A stretch of 6,640 bases of DNA from positions 1-6,640 of the forward strand of contig JBMNPT010000019.1 in the NCBI GenBank assembly GCA_050943735.1, given 5' to 3'. Origin of the DNA: JBMNPT01 sp050943735 (GTDB lineage Bacteria; Bacillota; Clostridia; Oscillospirales; RGIG577). The translations under genes were made by a program, and so were the position numbers. The notes beneath the pieces were generated by a model that had not been told where the DNA came from, searched no databases, and saw only the letters and a list, made by a program, of their open reading frames with translations. Below are positions 1-6,591 of this stretch, one piece after another (the first letter of the stretch is position 1; each line of letters starts with the position of its first letter).

Positions 1-245
1 TGGTGAAGGAAGGCTGTGACGGCTACGGCGATCTGCATCCCCGTTTTGGCTATCCCAACAGCGCCAACGACACCGCAGAATTGCTGGACTTCTTCCGGGT
101 ACTGAAGGAAGAGGGCTTCTTCAATGCAGAGAATCCCTACGTACTGTCCATGGAAGTGACTCTGCGTCCCGGCGAAGACGAGGACATCGTACTGGCCAAC
201 ACCAAGCGGGTTATCAACCGCGCCTGGGCTCTGCTGGAGGACTGA
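1..245 (+). CDS. Sugar phosphate isomerase/epimerase-like TIM-barrel protein, C-terminal end (partial)
   Basis: The reading frame is open from the window edge (codons in frame from base 3) to TGA at 243-245, giving about 80 C-terminal residues; the start lies outside the window. The visible part has an Asp-Leu-His-Pro-Arg stretch near its start, then an amphipathic helix (DTAELLDFF), a strand ending Ser-Met-Glu-Val, and a last helix rich in Ala/Leu. This order fits the last strands and helices of the xylose-isomerase-like TIM barrel, where a His/Arg and a late Glu help bind the divalent metal and sugar. I infer that His in DLHP and Glu in SMEV are such residues. The protein would be cytosolic and would isomerise or epimerise a sugar or sugar acid; the substrate cannot be told. 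It is probably cotranscribed with the two dehydrogenases downstream: the 62-base gap has no terminator. Family call moderately sure, function unsure. Confidence 0.6.
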   Translation, partial: VKEGCDGYGDLHPRFGYPNSANDTAELLDFFRVLKEEGFFNAENPYVLSMEVTLRPGEDEDIVLANTKRVINRAWALLED

Positions 246-307
246 TTCTCCTCTCCCCCGCAGTCTCACAATAAAATAAACTAAAATATAAGAAAGGAAC
301 TACCAAA

Positions 308-1273
308 ATGAAAATTGTTGTTCTGGATGGCTATACCGAAAACCCCGGCGATCTGAGCTGGGCCGGCCTGGAAGCTCTGGGCGAAGTAACCGTTTACGAT
401 CGTACCTCCTATGTGGATGATCCCATCATTGCTGAGCGCATCGGTGATGCAGAAGTGGTAATCACCAACAAGACTCCCATCACCAAGGCTACCATTGACA
501 AGTGCCCCAACATGAAGCTGATTGCTTTCCTGGCTACCGGCTACAATGCTGCCGACTACAACTATGCCAAGGAAAAGGGTGTTCTGGTAGCCAACGTGCC
601 CACCTATGGCACCGCTTCTGTAGGCCAGTACGCCATCGCTCTGCTGCTGGAAATCTGCCATCACATCGGCTATCACAGCCAGACTGTGCACGATGGCAAG
701 TGGGCCAACCACATTGACTGGTGCTACTGGGATTACCCCCTCATCGAGCTGGATGGCAAGACCGCTGGCATCATCGGTTTCGGCCGCATCGGCCAGACCA
801 CTGGCAAAATCGCCAAGGCTCTGGGCATGAACGTGCTGGCTTACGACCTGTATCCCAACGATTCTGGCAAGGCCATCGGCGAGTACGTAGATCTGGACAC
901 CCTGCTGGCCAAGTCTGACGTGGTGTTCCTGCACTGCAACCTGACCGCCGACAACGAAGGCATGATCAACAAGGCCAACATCGCCAAGATGAAGGACGGT
1001 GCGATCCTCATCAACAACTCCCGCGGCCAGCTGATCAACGAAACTGACGTAGCCGAAGCTCTGAAGTCCGGCAAACTGGCTGCCGCTGGTCTGGACGTAG
1101 TGTACACCGAGCCCATCAAGGCAGACAACCCCCTGCTGGATGCTCCCAACTGCATCATCACTCCTCACATGTCTTGGGGTGCCAAGGAAGCCCGTCAGCG
1201 CATCATGGACATCACCGTGGACAATGTGAAGGCTTACATCGCTGGTTCTCCCATCAACGTGGTGAACAAGTAA
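308..1273 (+). CDS. D-2-hydroxyacid dehydrogenase, glycerate dehydrogenase / hydroxypyruvate reductase-like
   Basis: This complete 321-residue cytosolic protein has the usual length of the family, which reduces 2-keto acids to D-2-hydroxyacids with NAD(P)H. The substrate-binding domain is split (about 1-100 and 290-321) around a Rossmann domain. The nucleotide loop is Gly157-Phe-Gly-Arg-Ile-Gly162, with Asp180 at the end of the second strand, which favours NAD over NADP. The catalytic triad is visible: Arg239 (NNSRGQLI), Glu268 (YTEP) and His287 (TPHMSWG). The segments YGTASVGQYAIALLLE (about 100-115) and HMSWGAKEARQR look more like glycerate dehydrogenase/hydroxypyruvate reductase than lactate dehydrogenase or SerA, and there is no C-terminal ACT domain. 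The ATG at 308 is chosen because AAAGGA at 293-298 sits 9 bases upstream. It lies between an isomerase-like gene and a zinc dehydrogenase, so it probably handles an acid intermediate of the same pathway. Family sure; hydroxypyruvate as substrate is inference. Confidence 0.88.
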   Translation: MKIVVLDGYTENPGDLSWAGLEALGEVTVYDRTSYVDDPIIAERIGDAEVVITNKTPITKATIDKCPNMKLIAFLATGYNAADYNYAKEKGVLVANVPTYGTASVGQYAIALLLEICHHIGYHSQTVHDGKWANHIDWCYWDYPLIELDGKTAGIIGFGRIGQTTGKIAKALGMNVLAYDLYPNDSGKAIGEYVDLDTLLAKSDVVFLHCNLTADNEGMINKANIAKMKDGAILINNSRGQLINETDVAEALKSGKLAAAGLDVVYTEPIKADNPLLDAPNCIITPHMSWGAKEARQRIMDITVDNVKAYIAGSPINVVNK

Positions 1274-1299
1274 TTTCAGCATAAGAAGGAGCGATAAAA

Positions 1300-2325
1300 A
1301 TGAAAGTCGCAAGACTGACTGCACCTTTCAAAATTGAGTTTGAAGATGCTCCCATCCCCGAAATCAATGACAATCAGGTTCTTTTGAAGATCCTGTGCTT
1401 CGGTGTGTGCGCCAGTGACCAGCAGATCTACCATGGCAAGCACAAATATGCCGCCATGCCTGTGGTTATGGGACATGAAGTGGCTGCCAAAGTGGAAAAG
1501 GTAGGTGCCAACGTCACCGATTTCAAGGTAGGCGACAAGGTTACCGTTCAGCCCCAGGTCACCTGCGGTGAATGCTATCCCTGTCTGCAGGGCCGGTTCA
1601 ATGTATGCGAGCACCTGAAGGTAATCGGCGTACATATGGATGGCTGCAACTGTGAATATGTTGCCCTGGAGCCCAAATACCTGCACCACATCACCGCTGA
1701 CATTCCCGACGAGCAAATTGCTCTGGCAGAGCCTTTGGCAGTGGGCGTGGGTTCTATCACCCGCAGCCAGCGTTTCAAGGGCAACAATGTAGTGGTCGTA
1801 GGCGCCGGCACCATCGGCAACTGCGTGGCGCAGGCTGCCAAGCAGCTGGGTGCTGGTAAGGTCATGGTGACCGATATCAACCAGGCCAAGCTGGATTACG
1901 CTCTGGAATGCGGCATTGACTATGCCATCAATACCAAGGACATCACCCTCAAGGAAGCCATCGAAAAGACCTTTGGTCTGCAGAAGGCCGATGTCATTGT
2001 GGATTGTGTTGCACATCCCATGGTGTTCAAGAGCATCCTGGAAGCCGCCCGTCCCAACTCCGATATCATCCTCACCGGCAACTACAAGGAGCCCTGTGAT
2101 TTTGAAGTTCCGCTGGTGCAGCGTCGTGAAATCAATCTGCTGGGCCACATGATGTACGACCGTGAAGCATTTGCCGAGGCCGTTCGTCTGCTGTGTGAAG
2201 GCAAGATTACCACTTCCAAGACCATCAGTCAGATCTTCCCCTTCGAGAAGTATCCTGAGGCGTTTGTCTTTGCCGACGAGCACCCCAACGATGTGATGAA
2301 GATGATCATCAAAGTATCCGAGTAA
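1300..2325 (+). CDS. Zinc-dependent medium-chain alcohol/polyol dehydrogenase
   Basis: This complete 341-residue cytosolic oxidoreductase belongs to the medium-chain family that includes sorbitol, threonine and gulonate dehydrogenases; it oxidises a secondary alcohol with NAD. An N-terminal GroES-like domain carries the catalytic zinc ligands Cys37, His59-Glu60 (GHE) and Glu144 (AEPLAVG). The structural zinc site has all four cysteines: Cys89, Cys92, Cys95 and Cys103. The Rossmann domain has Gly168-Ala-Gly-Thr-Ile-Gly173, and Asp192 after the second strand points to NAD. AGAAGGAG at 1284-1291 lies 8 bases before the ATG, and the gene starts 26 bases after the hydroxyacid dehydrogenase stops, so the two are surely cotranscribed. 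A strong terminator follows. The lobe that sets substrate choice cannot be assigned by eye: a polyol, sugar acid or threonine-like substrate are all possible. Family very sure, substrate unknown. Confidence 0.9.
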   Translation: MKVARLTAPFKIEFEDAPIPEINDNQVLLKILCFGVCASDQQIYHGKHKYAAMPVVMGHEVAAKVEKVGANVTDFKVGDKVTVQPQVTCGECYPCLQGRFNVCEHLKVIGVHMDGCNCEYVALEPKYLHHITADIPDEQIALAEPLAVGVGSITRSQRFKGNNVVVVGAGTIGNCVAQAAKQLGAGKVMVTDINQAKLDYALECGIDYAINTKDITLKEAIEKTFGLQKADVIVDCVAHPMVFKSILEAARPNSDIILTGNYKEPCDFEVPLVQRREINLLGHMMYDREAFAEAVRLLCEGKITTSKTISQIFPFEKYPEAFVFADEHPNDVMKMIIKVSE

Positions 2326-2338
2326 GGTTACCTAAATC

Positions 2339-2371
2339 AAAAGAGCTGTCCAAATGGACAGCTCTTTTTTT
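2339..2371 (+). terminator. Intrinsic terminator of the dehydrogenase operon, possibly bidirectional
   Basis: A perfect 9-base-pair stem, GAGCTGTCC (2343-2351) with GGACAGCTC (2356-2364), closes a 4-base AAAT loop and is followed by seven T (2365-2371). It begins 17 bases after the dehydrogenase stop codon. The four A at 2339-2342 give a short T-run when read on the other strand, so the same hairpin may also stop the convergent YcxB-like gene, although with a weaker tail. Confidence 0.93.
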
Positions 2372-2897
2372 ATGCGGTTTTGTTATGCCACCGGGCATCC
2401 GGGCATTTTTTCTGTAAAAACTGGATGAGCTCCTCGCCAGTGCCCACACAAAAGCTCTGTGGCTCCAGAAGAATCCCATTGTGACGGGTCATCATGAGAG
2501 CCCAGCAGTGCCGCAGCAGAAATACCTCCTGAATTTGAGCATATTCCACCGCCAACGAAACTTCTCCTTCCTCCAAATAAATGCGGTCAGCAAACTGTAT
2601 GACCGTTTCCGGTTCCTCTCCTCTGTGAAGCTGGCGGCTGCACTGTTCTATCCGCCGGAGTGTCAAGAATGGGCACAACGCCGCCGTCAGTCCGGCAATC
2701 ACTCCACAGGCAGCGAAAATTCCTGTCATCAATACATCCTGCTGCCATATGGCAAACACAGCAGCGGCCGCTCCCGCCGCCGCTACCACAATCCCCCACA
2801 AACGCATGCGCCCGCACATCACATGCCAGATGTACTCCCACAACAGTGTGCGGCTGGTATGATAACGGTTTTCAAATCGAACGCCTTCCCGTTCCAT
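2370..2897 (-). CDS. YcxB-like small membrane protein
   Basis: This 175-residue protein has a short charged N-terminus, two likely membrane helices (about 33-51, very rich in Ala, and 55-80), and a soluble C-terminal domain of about 90 residues. That domain shows the alternating pattern of the YcxB-like family: a strand around Phe102, an acidic turn, a Tyr-Ala-Gln-Ile-Gln-Glu strand, then a Leu-Leu-Glu-Pro...Phe segment near 143-149 and a final helix (EELIQFLQKK). Family members have about this size and layout and no established biochemical role. Start choice: the frame is open further upstream to a TTG at 2939, but the ATG at 2897 has an excellent ribosome site 8 bases away, so I take 175 residues. 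The gene lies 69 bases downstream of the large adaptor-like gene on the same strand, but a terminator hairpin lies between them. Its stop codon TAA (2372-2370) overlaps the T-tract of the convergent operon's terminator. Confidence 0.72.
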   Translation of the reverse strand: MEREGVRFENRYHTSRTLLWEYIWHVMCGRMRLWGIVVAAAGAAAAVFAIWQQDVLMTGIFAACGVIAGLTAALCPFLTLRRIEQCSRQLHRGEEPETVIQFADRIYLEEGEVSLAVEYAQIQEVFLLRHCWALMMTRHNGILLEPQSFCVGTGEELIQFLQKKCPDARWHNKTA

Positions 2898-2905
2898 AAG
2901 CACCT

Positions 2906-2913
2906 CTCCTTCC
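2906..2913 (-). promoter_or_regulatory. Ribosome binding site that fixes the start of the YcxB-like gene
   Basis: On the minus strand GGAAGGAG lies 8 bases before the ATG at 2897. Neither the ATG at 2915-2913, which overlaps this site, nor the TTG at 2939, which lies inside a terminator hairpin, has such a site. This decides for the shorter 175-residue product. Confidence 0.82.
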
Positions 2914-2920
2914 ATTTCAG

Positions 2921-2949
2921 AAATAAAAAGGAGCGGCAAACGCCGCCCC
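2921..2949 (-). terminator. Intrinsic terminator after the large adaptor-like gene
   Basis: Read on the minus strand, GGGGCGGC (2949-2942) pairs with GCCGCTCC (2937-2930) in 8 base pairs including one G-T, around a 4-base GTTT loop. TTTTTATTT follows (2929-2921). It starts 17 bases after the TAA of the large gene. It ends 7 bases before the ribosome site of the next gene on the same strand, so that gene must depend on read-through or on a promoter inside the large gene. Confidence 0.85.
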
Positions 2950-2966
2950 CTTCTACCATCTACTTC

Positions 2967-5900
2967 TTATTTGGCCACGATCATACGTACCACCTGGCCA
3001 TACGCACTCTTGGGATTTACATAAATGGTAAATTCAGTGCACAGCGCTTTGGCCCGTTCCAATGGCACTATATGACCGGTGGCTTCCATGTAGACCGGTA
3101 CGTTGTCCATAATGGAAACCCAACGACCGCCTACCTGTACACTTTCATCCCGCTGGAATTTGTCCAGTCCCACTGTACCGGCTTTTTCCAACGTCATACC
3201 GGCCACTGCCTGACCCTTGCCGTTGAACATTACACCACCGTACATGAAAGGTGTACTCATACCGCCCATGGCTTCTCCGGACACCGTTGTTTCCTTGCCT
3301 TCTGAATCCAGCGTGGTCACCGAAATTGTGGTTGTCTTGCTTTCTCCAGACTCGCTGACAATCTCCTGGGCAGAAATTTTTCCGTACCGATAGGCCGCTC
3401 CGGTGGCATCCTTGAGCAGCACCACCACCGGTGTACCGCTGGAATCCCGCAGGATACCCGAAATGGAACTCCGGGGAATGACATCAATGTAATCCAGCTG
3501 CTCTATGTCAATGGCCACTGGCGTGGAAAAATATCCGCTCTTTTCAAATACCCGTACATTGGCAGCCAGATTGTCATCTCCCAATTTACGTTCCTGCAAA
3601 TACAAATCAGCACTGGTAGAGGAGAAATTGGCTCGGCTGAGGCCCATTTTCCCGCTGCTTCCCACATTTACCTGCACGATTTCACCAACCAGCTGGGTAT
3701 AGGTGGTATCCGCTTCTCCTTTAAGAGACTGCCCACTGGGAAGAATGGTCAAATCCACCGTCTTACCTTCCACACTGTTGAGCAATGCGTATTGTACCGC
3801 GCGATGCTCATCACTGGGCACCACACCAGCCACCTTATTGTTGCTGGTGAGCAACAAAGTCACTCCCTGCCCCAGTTTCAGCGATTCAAAGCCCGACCGG
3901 GCAGTTTCCAATACGTCATAGGTCTGTCCCAACACCGTCACCTGACTGGGATTTTGCAGGGCAGGCTTTGCATCCTCCAACATTCCCGTCACTTTGATAT
4001 CAGACGCATAATAGGTATTGGAGGCCGGATCATAGCTGACCACATCGTATTTCTTCAATTCCTTTTGCTCAATCTTCACTCCATTTTTATAAATGGTTCC
4101 ACCCGCATAGCTGAAATACTCGGACAAACCGCCGTCACTGTGGAGCACATAGGGTCCCACATTGGCCACGCCGGAGGATAGACTCAAGCTTTCCATGGCT
4201 CCATTGGCACCATAGCACACCGTAATGGAATTGCCTGGCAGCAAATCAAAGAAACAGTCACCATACTTTCGGATTTTCCCATCCATAATGACTGGCAAGC
4301 TGTTGGAAATGCTCAGCTTGGTACCCTCCGAAGTGGTAATAGCGGAAGCAGTGGTTTTACTGATCAGATAGGTCCGCAGTGTACTGCGATAGGGCAGGAA
4401 TCCTCGCACACCATCGCCGCCGCCTTCCAGCAAAAGCAGACCCTGCCGTCCCATGAGATTGCGGGGTACCGTACGGTCAGTGGTATAAATGGGCGCACTG
4501 CCATCGGTTTCCTGCAGAGGGCTGATGCGAATCTGGTTGCTCATCAGACTGAAATCACTGCTGCTGTCACTGAGAATCACCCGATCCTCCTCCGTTGCGG
4601 GAAACACACCGGATTTGGCATACATCGTCCCGCTTTTGGTATTGGTCAGCAGCATTGCGACTTCCATTCCCTCTTCCAGACCACTGAGAATTTCCACATT
4701 GATGCCGTCACTTTCTCCCACCTGAATGGGAACGGCCACAAAGCCCTTATGCTGCTGATTTTCGGGCAGTTCTACCGTCTGATCCTTGGGCACTGTGCCC
4801 TCTCTTACAAAGGCCACCTGCCCCACATCGGTATTCACCGCACCGGCCACCGGCATGAGCAGACAATCCTGCTTCTCGCTGGTGACAATGCTGTAGGTCA
4901 CATTGGTATTTGGCAGAATGTTTTTGGCATTGCGGATGGTGATTTTTCCTTCAAAGAAAGATACGCCATTTTCGGCTTTACCCTGCATACTGATGTAACT
5001 CACTTCACAGGTCATGGGTTCTTCTCCCATTTCTCCCCCTTCCATGGGCACTTCACTCATTTCGGGAGACATGGGCTCTGCGGCAACGCCTTCCTCAATC
5101 ATCACAACGCCATCCATGCCCATGGCCACTCCGCCGCCACCCATGAACATATCGCCTTCACCGGCAGGGGTCACAGTGGCGGGCATGCCGATCTGCACCT
5201 TGCCTACATCCAATTCATCAATCTGAATGTTGACCACCATTTCACTCAAATCGGCAATCTGCATTACTGTCCCGCTTTCACCGGTGAGTTCCTGTCCCGC
5301 CTCCAGCGTACAGAGCATCACCGTACCATCAATGGGAGCGACTGCTTCGTAGTCCTGCTGTTTTTCCTGCAGCTTTTCATATTCTTTACGAATTCCGTCA
5401 TAGCTTTCTTTGGCACTGATCAAGGAAGTATGTAAGGAATCATCCTGTACCACGCACAGCACTTCGCCTGCGTTGAACTTATAATAATCCTTGGCCCGCA
5501 TCTCTACGATTTCACCGGAAGATTTGGCCTGAACATCCATTTCCTGATTGTATTCCAATGTGCCATTTTCCGCAGGCATCACTTCTCCACTAGAAGTTTT
5601 AATGGATGCGGTGGCTGCCATCCCCTTGGTCAGTGTCCCCGGGTTTTTCATCTTAATGGTGACCTCAAACAGAACGGTTCCCTGGGGCGTGATCTTCTCA
5701 ATGCGCTCAATGTTATCCACAGTGCCGTTGACCGAAGCCATGCTCTGGGGAATGGACACTGTCGCACTCTGTCCCACCTTGATCTGATCCACGTAGGCAT
5801 AGCTGTAGTACAGAGTCAGCTTCATATAGCTGTCATCCACCATGGTACCGATTTTACCGCTGGCAGTATCGCCTTTTTTCGCGGTCACATCCATGATTTT

Positions 5901-6479
5901 GCCAGAGAAAGGCGCCTTTACCTGCAGGTTGTTGATGCTTTCCTGAATTTTGTTCACATCCTGCAGACGGTCATTCATCTCATCCCGCTTTTTGTTGAGT
6001 TCTTCCATCAGAGTGGCCGAATCAATGGAGAACAAGCGGTCGCCAGCCTTCACCTGATCGCCCTCTTTGACATATACCTCCAGCACCTTACCCAATGCGG
6101 CGGTGGTAATGTCTTTGGATTCCTTGGGGACCGCCACACCCGTATTGCGAATTTCACTGATCATGGGCCCGCGGCTGACCACACCGACTTGGATTTCCGG
6201 CGGCTTCTCCTCAAACACCAGTTTATACATACCCAAAGCAATGCTGCCCACCACCAAAAGCGAAATCGTCGCGGTGAGAATTCGTTTGGCTTTCTTGCTC
6301 ATTTTTTTTCGTTCTTTTTTGACCTTTTTCTTTTTCTTTCCGGGCACCTCCGGTTCCGGTGTCAGCGGCTCCAGTGTAGTTTCAGATTCACCCGGTGTTG
6401 CGGTGTTTTCCACCGCCTCTGTAATCTCCTCGAATATTTCCTGATTCTGTTCCTGACCGTTCAGCATGTCCTGTGACAT
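2967..6479 (-). CDS. Large membrane-anchored protein: tandem HlyD/MacA-like adaptor units plus S-layer-protein-like C-terminal region
   Basis: This 1170-residue frame is unbroken. Residues 1-47 are acidic with no Lys or Arg; 48-66 hold 14 Lys/Arg in 19; 67-89 form one membrane helix, leaving the rest outside the cell. Residues about 120-295 are a first adaptor unit: a lipoyl-like half (GKVLEVYVKEGDQVKAGD), a short helical hairpin (155-186), the second half (VKAPFSGKI) and a beta-barrel. A second unit follows at about 313-535, with helix 350-378, VAPIDGTV at 380-387, and a Met/Gly/acid-rich insert at 441-489. Residues 540-612 look like the membrane-proximal domain (LSGLEEGMEV). Residues 613-1170 are mostly beta-type; DATGAAYRYG (1024-1033) and the end YVNPKSAYGQVVRMIVA resemble, from memory, C-terminal regions of Oscillospiraceae S-layer-homology proteins, but no SLH motif is present. 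Known adaptors of this type serve ABC exporters, and none is in the window. GAGGGA at 6490-6485 supports the ATG at 6479. Adaptor part sure; overall role unknown. Confidence 0.85.
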   Translation of the reverse strand: MSQDMLNGQEQNQEIFEEITEAVENTATPGESETTLEPLTPEPEVPGKKKKKVKKERKKMSKKAKRILTATISLLVVGSIALGMYKLVFEEKPPEIQVGVVSRGPMISEIRNTGVAVPKESKDITTAALGKVLEVYVKEGDQVKAGDRLFSIDSATLMEELNKKRDEMNDRLQDVNKIQESINNLQVKAPFSGKIMDVTAKKGDTASGKIGTMVDDSYMKLTLYYSYAYVDQIKVGQSATVSIPQSMASVNGTVDNIERIEKITPQGTVLFEVTIKMKNPGTLTKGMAATASIKTSSGEVMPAENGTLEYNQEMDVQAKSSGEIVEMRAKDYYKFNAGEVLCVVQDDSLHTSLISAKESYDGIRKEYEKLQEKQQDYEAVAPIDGTVMLCTLEAGQELTGESGTVMQIADLSEMVVNIQIDELDVGKVQIGMPATVTPAGEGDMFMGGGGVAMGMDGVVMIEEGVAAEPMSPEMSEVPMEGGEMGEEPMTCEVSYISMQGKAENGVSFFEGKITIRNAKNILPNTNVTYSIVTSEKQDCLLMPVAGAVNTDVGQVAFVREGTVPKDQTVELPENQQHKGFVAVPIQVGESDGINVEILSGLEEGMEVAMLLTNTKSGTMYAKSGVFPATEEDRVILSDSSSDFSLMSNQIRISPLQETDGSAPIYTTDRTVPRNLMGRQGLLLLEGGGDGVRGFLPYRSTLRTYLISKTTASAITTSEGTKLSISNSLPVIMDGKIRKYGDCFFDLLPGNSITVCYGANGAMESLSLSSGVANVGPYVLHSDGGLSEYFSYAGGTIYKNGVKIEQKELKKYDVVSYDPASNTYYASDIKVTGMLEDAKPALQNPSQVTVLGQTYDVLETARSGFESLKLGQGVTLLLTSNNKVAGVVPSDEHRAVQYALLNSVEGKTVDLTILPSGQSLKGEADTTYTQLVGEIVQVNVGSSGKMGLSRANFSSTSADLYLQERKLGDDNLAANVRVFEKSGYFSTPVAIDIEQLDYIDVIPRSSISGILRDSSGTPVVVLLKDATGAAYRYGKISAQEIVSESGESKTTTISVTTLDSEGKETTVSGEAMGGMSTPFMYGGVMFNGKGQAVAGMTLEKAGTVGLDKFQRDESVQVGGRWVSIMDNVPVYMEATGHIVPLERAKALCTEFTIYVNPKSAYGQVVRMIVAK
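5013..5159 (-). other. Met/Gly/acid-rich insert in the second adaptor unit
   Basis: Residues 441-489 of the large protein hold 10 Met, 11 Gly and 12 Asp/Glu in 49, with no Lys, Arg, His or Cys. The stretch breaks the second beta-barrel between Ala-Thr-Val-Thr-Pro (434-438) and Thr-Cys-Glu-Val (490-493). It is likely a disordered loop outside the membrane. Methionine-rich segments in some exported proteins bind Cu(I) or Ag(I), but that role here is only a guess. Confidence 0.7.
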
Positions 6480-6536
6480 TCCAATCCCTCACTTTCTATG
6501 TTGTTCGTCAGTGCGTTTGATTCTTACAAAAATTTA

Positions 6537-6570
6537 GCTGTACTACCACACTTAATACAATTAGTATAGC
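6537..6570 (-). promoter_or_regulatory. Possible operator: imperfect dyad over the -10 box
   Basis: On the minus strand GCTATACTA (6570-6562) and TAGTACAGC (6545-6537) are inverted copies matching at 8 of 9 positions, separated by 16 bases. The left arm contains the whole -10 box and the right arm lies just downstream of the expected transcript start, a usual place for a repressor site. An inverted match of this size could also arise by chance in such a stretch, so it is only a candidate; the binding protein is unknown. Confidence 0.35.
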
Positions 6571-6591
6571 GTTTCCCTCCCACTCTGTCAA
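6563..6591 (-). promoter_or_regulatory. Sigma-A type promoter of the large adaptor-like gene
   Basis: On the minus strand a perfect -35 box TTGACA (6591-6586), a 17-base spacer and a -10 box TATACT (6568-6563, five of six matching) form a near-consensus housekeeping promoter. A-rich sequence just upstream of the -35 box (about 6593-6610) could act as an UP element. The predicted transcript start is near 6556, giving a leader of about 77 bases before the ATG at 6479. Confidence 0.88.

Noticed and set aside
246..307. Possible separate promoter before the hydroxyacid dehydrogenase
   Set aside because: The gap is A-rich and holds -10-like words, but no -35 box at a fitting distance; cotranscription explains it better.
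281..1324. Long minus-strand open frame opposite the hydroxyacid dehydrogenase
   Set aside because: The plus-strand product has full catalytic motifs and a ribosome site. The opposite frame encodes no family I recognise and is a codon-bias shadow.
1276..2283. Long minus-strand open frame opposite the zinc dehydrogenase
   Set aside because: It mirrors a gene with all zinc ligands in place, and its translation shows no domain I know.
2898..2939. TTG start that would extend the YcxB-like protein by 14 residues
   Set aside because: It lies inside the terminator hairpin with no ribosome site, while the ATG at 2897 has a strong one.
2481..3305. Plus-strand open frame of 274 codons across two minus-strand genes
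   Set aside because: It crosses a terminator and the intergenic gap, has odd composition (many His, Pro, Arg), and lacks a good ribosome site.
4749..5435. Plus-strand open frame of 228 codons inside the large gene
   Set aside because: It is opposite clear adaptor domains, is very rich in His and Phe, and is a shadow frame.
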